This document shows positions 7,374 through 11,106 of a stretch of DNA of 11,106 nucleotides, piece by piece. Numbering within the stretch: position 1 is the first letter of the stretch; every line of letters starts with the position of its first letter. The notes beneath the pieces were generated by a model. The model saw only the letters and a program-made list of their open reading frames with translations, searched no databases and was not told the DNA's origin. Source of the DNA: Desulfurococcales archaeon (lineage in GTDB: Archaea; Thermoproteota; Thermoprotei_A; Sulfolobales; Desulfurococcaceae); assembly GCA_015521265.1 (NCBI GenBank), contig WAON01000274.1, positions 1 to 11,106 on the forward strand, given 5' to 3'. A program made the position numbers and the translations under genes.

Positions 7374-8105
7374 GTGGATTCGGGTGTTTTTGCCTTGCTG
7401 GTTATTGGTCATCGAGGATACCCTGCTAAGTACCCTGAGAATACGCTTCTATCCTTCAGAGAAGCGATCAGGGCTGGAGCTGATGGTGTAGAGCTTGATG
7501 TCTGGCTGGCTAGGGATGGTGAAGTCGTCGTAATACATGACCCGGATACAAGGCGTGTAGCTGGTGTTGATTTAAAAGTTAAGGATTCGACTCTAGAGGA
7601 GCTCCGCCGGCTTGATCTCGGCATGGGGCAACGCATACCATTATTGAGTGAAGTATTCGATATAGTTCCACACGGTAAGCTGGTATTCGTTGAGATCAAG
7701 GATGTAGAGGCAGCGGGTAAAGCATACCGGGTAGTAGTTGAGAAGAACAGGCTGGAGGACACGGTTTTCATAAGCTTCCACCCCGAAGCCCTGGAAAAGA
7801 TTAGGTCGTTATCAAGCGATGCAAGGCTAGGGCTTAATATTGGAAGCCTCGAGATGGCTCAGCAAATACCGGTAATTCATGAGAAACTACGTTTATACAC
7901 GATCAACCCGCCGATACAGGGCATTAGTTTACTGGGATTCGAGAAGTATAGGGGTTATCTAGGATTAATACACAAGCTTGGAGCAAAAGCCTTCGTGTGG
8001 ACGGTTAATAGGCCCGAAGAAGTAGAGGGCATAATTGATTTAGTCGATGGAGTAATAACTAATGATCCCATGCTGTTAAAGCAGTACCTTGAATCCAAAA
8101 AGTAA
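7374..8105 (+). CDS. ugpQ: Glycerophosphodiester phosphodiesterase
   Basis: A cytoplasmic metal-dependent phosphodiesterase of the GDPD family. It hydrolyses glycerophosphodiesters to glycerol phosphate and an alcohol. The GDPD signature is intact: catalytic HRG (His13), PENT (21-24), metal ligands Glu40 and Asp42 in VELDV, second catalytic His55 in IHDPD, VEIK (Glu107, Lys109), and WTVN near the C-terminus. No signal peptide is present. Length (243 residues) is normal for the family. The GTG at 7374 gives seven extra N-terminal residues. A TTG at 7395 has GGGTG eight bases upstream and would begin directly at the family's usual LVIGHRG, so it may be the true start (236 residues). The gene is convergent with a glycerol-3-phosphate dehydrogenase operon, which fits a role in salvaging glycerol phosphate. 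The symbol reflects family similarity only. Confidence 0.93.
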   Translation: MDSGVFALLVIGHRGYPAKYPENTLLSFREAIRAGADGVELDVWLARDGEVVVIHDPDTRRVAGVDLKVKDSTLEELRRLDLGMGQRIPLLSEVFDIVPHGKLVFVEIKDVEAAGKAYRVVVEKNRLEDTVFISFHPEALEKIRSLSSDARLGLNIGSLEMAQQIPVIHEKLRLYTINPPIQGISLLGFEKYRGYLGLIHKLGAKAFVWTVNRPEEVEGIIDLVDGVITNDPMLLKQYLESKK

Positions 8106-8127
8106 CCTGTTTATTTAATGCTTCAAG

Positions 8128-8502
8128 TTAGTTTTTAACGCGTTTACACGGCCTAGTTGCTACAATATCCGCTCCAAGGCCGAGTATGTTTTCCACGATT
8201 ACATCACCGATCTCAACGGGGGCTTCAACGGAGACACTTGCTAGATACCTTGAAACCTCCAACAACTTATCCCTAGGGATAGGCTTACTAGTCTTAACGG
8301 ATACAACTGGTAGATCACCATTAATACAGGGTATAACAGTCATTAAAACCCTCAACGGCCTAGTAGCTTCCTGTACAGCATACTCCCTACCCCTAGGGCA
8401 GGAGTAGCCTTTAACAGCAATTACTTCTCCATCCTTTTTCAAAACCCTTATCCTACACCCCATCGGGCATACAATACAGGTGATCACAAGTTCCTCCGTC
8501 AA
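8128..8502 (-). CDS. DUF1667 iron-sulfur-type protein of the GlpA-associated trio
   Basis: A 124-residue protein of the DUF1667 family, which is commonly encoded beside GlpA-like dehydrogenases and a partner flavoprotein. CIVCPMGC (Cys9, Cys12, Cys16) plus Cys35 in GYSCPRG forms a CxxCx3C-x18-C pattern. It resembles the N-terminal [4Fe-4S] domain of molybdopterin oxidoreductases. Additional cysteines occur in VIPC (about residue 59) and TRPC (near the C-terminus). It is probably an electron-transfer subunit of a cytoplasmic or membrane-associated complex, although its precise role is not established. TTG at 8502 overlaps the upstream stop as TTGA and has GGAGG about ten bases upstream. A GTG at codon 6, five bases after another GGAGG, is an alternative start giving MITCIVC. 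Its stop lies 22 bases from the convergent phosphodiesterase stop. Confidence 0.88.
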   Translation of the reverse strand: MTEELVITCIVCPMGCRIRVLKKDGEVIAVKGYSCPRGREYAVQEATRPLRVLMTVIPCINGDLPVVSVKTSKPIPRDKLLEVSRYLASVSVEAPVEIGDVIVENILGLGADIVATRPCKRVKN

Positions 8503-9746
8503 CGCTCCAAAGCCTCCACTACTAATTCCTCCCCAGCATTCTGGATCTCTTCCCTTCTAAGCATCAACCTAAGCTGTAAAGAGGGGAGAGCATGGATCAA
8601 CGGGATCTCCCTGCCTAGACCAGGTATTACGAGCCGGGCATTCTCGAGTGGTGTAGATACTCTTAGGTATAGCCATGCATCCCTTAGACCACTTAGATAC
8701 TGTGGTACTACTAGCCTAGTATTCTCGCCTGGAACTACTCTACGCCAACGAGTTGATGGTAACCCCTTATTCTCAATATATTCAATAGCTGATTCAGCAG
8801 CCCAGTAGCCCTGCATTGAGGCATAGTCTGCGTAGTCGTTTATCATTAAAGCATTGCCTGCTACGAATAATCCCGGGGCATCCATTGTTTCAAGCCAGTC
8901 ATTAACTACTGGTCCATGGCTACGTGGATCAATCCTAACGCCTAGCTTCTTCAACAATTTCACACGGGGCCTAAGGCCTACTGCTAGGATCAATGCGTCT
9001 ATTTCAACGGTAAACTCCGAGCCGGGTATTGGTTTGAAGTTTTCGTCAACCCTGGTGATTACAGCCTCTGATACTCGGCCGTTTCTAGCCCTGATCTCTT
9101 TAACTGTATGCTGTAGGTATAGTGGTATTCCGTAGTCTTGTAGGCACTGCACAATATTTCTAACCAAGCCGCTCGGATAATTTAGGATCTCGACTACTCC
9201 TACAACCTCAGCATCCTCCAGTACGAATCTCCGAGCCATTATCAAACCTACATCCCCACTACCAAGGATTAACACCCGCTTACCCGGCATAACACCATAC
9301 ATGTCCATCATTGTCTGGGCTTCACCAGCAGTATAGATCCCTGCCGCGTTGGGCCCGGGCAAGCCGATCTCGTACCTAGTCCTCTCCCTAGCCCCGGCAG
9401 CGTAGATCAGTGTTTTACCCTCAACTACTTCTACGCCCTTTGGAGAAGTGATCCTAACCTTCTTAGAGATCATCGAGTAATTCACAATATCCTCAACATA
9501 GGCTTCCAATACATACTTAACACCGAGCTCCTCAATCCGATCTATAAACCTGTAAATATACTCGGGCCCGGTGAGGTCTTCACGGAATAGGTGGAGGCCG
9601 AAGCCTGGATGAATGCATTGCAGCGGTATTCCCCCAAGCCTATCCCGGGACTCGATTATTACTGGCTCATAGCCTTTCTCAGCAAGCTTTACAGCAGCTG
9701 CAAGCCCTGCCGGGCCTCCCCCTATAATTACCGAGTCATAGATCAC
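8499..9746 (-). CDS. FAD/NAD-dependent oxidoreductase, partner subunit of GlpA-like dehydrogenase
   Basis: A 415-residue pyridine nucleotide-disulfide-type flavoprotein with two dinucleotide folds. GGGPAG (residues 9-14) binds FAD. GSGDVG (162-167) is the second Rossmann motif, probably for NAD(P). TLIYAAGARERTR (112-124) matches the ATGxRE region, and LFVAGNAL (near 290-297) is the C-terminal FAD contact. The LQCIHPGFGLH stretch (42-52) is characteristic of the flavoproteins paired with GlpA-like dehydrogenases. No CxxC redox disulfide is visible, so it is not a thioredoxin reductase. The likely role is to carry electrons from glycerol 3-phosphate oxidation to NAD or another acceptor. The GTG start at 9746 overlaps the upstream stop as GTGA, with GGTGA three bases before it. 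It is the middle gene of three. Confidence 0.9.
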   Translation of the reverse strand: MIYDSVIIGGGPAGLAAAVKLAEKGYEPVIIESRDRLGGIPLQCIHPGFGLHLFREDLTGPEYIYRFIDRIEELGVKYVLEAYVEDIVNYSMISKKVRITSPKGVEVVEGKTLIYAAGARERTRYEIGLPGPNAAGIYTAGEAQTMMDMYGVMPGKRVLILGSGDVGLIMARRFVLEDAEVVGVVEILNYPSGLVRNIVQCLQDYGIPLYLQHTVKEIRARNGRVSEAVITRVDENFKPIPGSEFTVEIDALILAVGLRPRVKLLKKLGVRIDPRSHGPVVNDWLETMDAPGLFVAGNALMINDYADYASMQGYWAAESAIEYIENKGLPSTRWRRVVPGENTRLVVPQYLSGLRDAWLYLRVSTPLENARLVIPGLGREIPLIHALPSLQLRLMLRREEIQNAGEELVVEALER

Positions 9747-11106
9747 TTCTCACCGGCCTCCACGGATTTCTTAAATAAATCCTTTACTCTACCAACACCG
9801 TAGAAGCTATCCTCAAGGTTGAATTTTAAACGCCACATTTCAAGTCCAAGCCTTTCCTGGAGGATGAAGCTTGTTAATGGCCTACAGAAGGTTCCCTGAC
9901 ACCTCCCAACCATTATGTGGGCCCGGAACTTTACACCATCCAGTGTTATTTCCGGTACACCGATCTTCTTCATCCTCTCAACAGCTTCCATTACTTCGCC
10001 GAGCGATACTCCTTCACACTGACAAATTATCCTCCCATAATCCGGGTTCTCCCTGATCAACCTGTTCCTCTCGGGTAGGGGGAGCATTTTAGGCCTAGTT
10101 ATATCTCTCCGGTAGGGATTCCACTTCTCCTTAGGCTTTAACTCGACGTGTTCCCTGATCAGCTTCTCAATATAGCCAGCTATCCCCGGAGCGGCTGTTA
10201 ATCCAGGCGATCTAATCCCTGCGGCTTCTATGAATCCCCATGGGTCCTCGTGGAATCTCAGGATAAAGCTACCAGTACTTGGTTCCGGCCGCAGTCCAGC
10301 GTATGTCCTGATCACAAGATCCCTAGGCGGTAGTTTCCGGATTAGCTTCGAGGCTTGCTTCAACACGTACTCGAGGCCTTCCCTTGTAGTATAGTTTGCC
10401 TCACGCATATCCCCCGGCAGGTCCTCGGCTGTTGGACCTACTAGTAATACTTCACCAACAGTATTTACAAGGTATACCCCCTTAGTCTTGGGGGTCGGTG
10501 CTGAGTGTATTATCTTAGATGGTTTGAGCTGGGCTGTACGGTCATATATTAAGTACTGTCCCCTCCGGGGATGTATTGTGTAATCACTTATACCGGCCGT
10601 CCTACTGATCTCATCCGCGTACAGGCCCGCAGCGTTAACTACTAGGTCAGCCTCAATAAACCCCCCTGTAGTCTCAACGCCTAAAACCCTGTGATCCCCT
10701 ACCCTAATCCCCGTAACCCTGCGGCCTAGGAGGAGTCTGCCCCCATTATCAACTATGTTCTCGGCTAACGCTATACATGCACCTATTGGATCAATTGTTC
10801 CAGCGGAGGGAGCGTAGAGGCCTGCAATAACTTCCGGGTTTAGGGTTGGCTCAAGCCTGAACAATTCCTCACCACGTAGAAGCCGGACTCCTGGAACTTT
10901 ATTCCTAATTGCTAATTCATAGTAGTGTTCCAGGACGCGTATCTCATCCTCACTAGTAGCAGCCATGATCTCCCCGGGCCATTTAACCCTAATATCGAGC
11001 TCCCGGGTCCACTCATACCATTTATCATGTCCCTCAAGGCATAGCTTAGTCCTTAAAGGGTGTTTATCCGGGTCTTCCTCATGGCAGGGGTGGATGATAC
11101 TAGTAT
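9743..11106 (-). CDS. glpA: GlpA-like FAD glycerol-3-phosphate dehydrogenase, 5' end outside window
   Basis: Flavin-dependent dehydrogenase expected to oxidise sn-glycerol 3-phosphate to dihydroxyacetone phosphate. The frame stays open from the stop to the right edge, giving 453 visible residues. The Met at 10966 is internal: the upstream 46 codons (TSIIHPCHEEDPDK, then RTKLCLEGHDKWYEW) continue the family alignment. Only the N-terminal FAD GxGxxG segment, roughly 45-50 residues, is missing. A DAO-type domain includes VVNAAGLYAD and YAGLRPEPSTG. The C-terminus carries a BFD-like [2Fe-2S] domain with ICQCEG (Cys361, Cys363 in visible numbering) and GRCQGTFC (Cys402, Cys407). This is the long GlpA layout rather than the short GlpD layout. 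It heads a tightly coupled operon with the next two genes. Related DAO-fold amino-acid or hydroxyproline dehydrogenases are a less likely alternative. Confidence 0.9.
   Translation of the reverse strand, partial: TSIIHPCHEEDPDKHPLRTKLCLEGHDKWYEWTRELDIRVKWPGEIMAATSEDEIRVLEHYYELAIRNKVPGVRLLRGEELFRLEPTLNPEVIAGLYAPSAGTIDPIGACIALAENIVDNGGRLLLGRRVTGIRVGDHRVLGVETTGGFIEADLVVNAAGLYADEISRTAGISDYTIHPRRGQYLIYDRTAQLKPSKIIHSAPTPKTKGVYLVNTVGEVLLVGPTAEDLPGDMREANYTTREGLEYVLKQASKLIRKLPPRDLVIRTYAGLRPEPSTGSFILRFHEDPWGFIEAAGIRSPGLTAAPGIAGYIEKLIREHVELKPKEKWNPYRRDITRPKMLPLPERNRLIRENPDYGRIICQCEGVSLGEVMEAVERMKKIGVPEITLDGVKFRAHIMVGRCQGTFCRPLTSFILQERLGLEMWRLKFNLEDSFYGVGRVKDLFKKSVEAGEK

Noticed and set aside
7409..7771. 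Minus-strand open frame of 120 codons inside the phosphodiesterase
   Set aside because: Very Ser/Thr-rich shadow opposite the conserved GDPD motifs. No start signal.
8106..8127. Terminator hairpin between the convergent phosphodiesterase and DUF1667 genes
   Set aside because: The gap has a T-rich stretch (GTTTATTT) that could aid archaeal termination, but no stem-loop is visible, so I do not call it.
8854..9135. Plus-strand open frame of 93 codons antisense to the FAD/NAD oxidoreductase
   Set aside because: Overlaps a well-supported gene and has no ribosome-binding site or domain features.

Overview
This window looks like part of a thermophilic or hyperthermophilic crenarchaeal chromosome (Thermoprotei, Desulfurococcales-like). 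That is an inference from gene features, not from a marker gene. The supporting features are AT-rich boxes of archaeal TATA type ahead of several genes, GGTG/GGAGG ribosome-binding sites, frequent GTG and TTG starts, AGG/AGA arginine and ATA isoleucine codons, many CTAG tetranucleotides, and proteins rich in I, V, E, K, R and Y. Coding density is high, no gap exceeds 300 bases, and I see no tRNA, rRNA, CRISPR array or insertion sequence.

Left third (1-5084): a cell-surface module. Two long minus-strand genes (254-2413 and 2977-5022) encode diverged paralogues. Each has an N-terminal membrane or signal segment, a WSPDG-type beta-propeller ectodomain, two tandem beta-sandwich (PEGA-like) units and a C-terminal membrane anchor. 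A small four-helix membrane protein gene (2577-2969) lies between them on the plus strand. A short open frame at the left edge (202 down to 1, minus) may be the start of another gene.

Middle (5085-7306): a minus-strand pair in which a membrane-anchored serine alpha/beta hydrolase is followed by a 12-helix major facilitator transporter. The two are joined by an ATGA stop/start overlap. The transporter most likely starts at 6374, because the more upstream GTG lies inside the ribosome-binding site. This pair probably imports a small ester, amide or similar compound and hydrolyses it.

Right (7374-11106): glycerophosphodiester and glycerol-phosphate metabolism. A plus-strand glycerophosphodiester phosphodiesterase converges, with a 22-base gap, on a minus-strand operon of three genes joined by 4-base overlaps. 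In transcription order these are a GlpA-like FAD glycerol-3-phosphate dehydrogenase with a C-terminal BFD-like [2Fe-2S] domain (running off the right edge), a two-dinucleotide-fold FAD/NAD oxidoreductase, and a small DUF1667 protein with an iron-sulfur-type cysteine cluster. Together they suggest release of glycerol phosphate from phosphodiesters and its oxidation to dihydroxyacetone phosphate, with electrons passed along a flavin/Fe-S chain.

Most of the window is recognisable housekeeping or accessory metabolism. The least described part is the paired propeller proteins with the small membrane protein between them.
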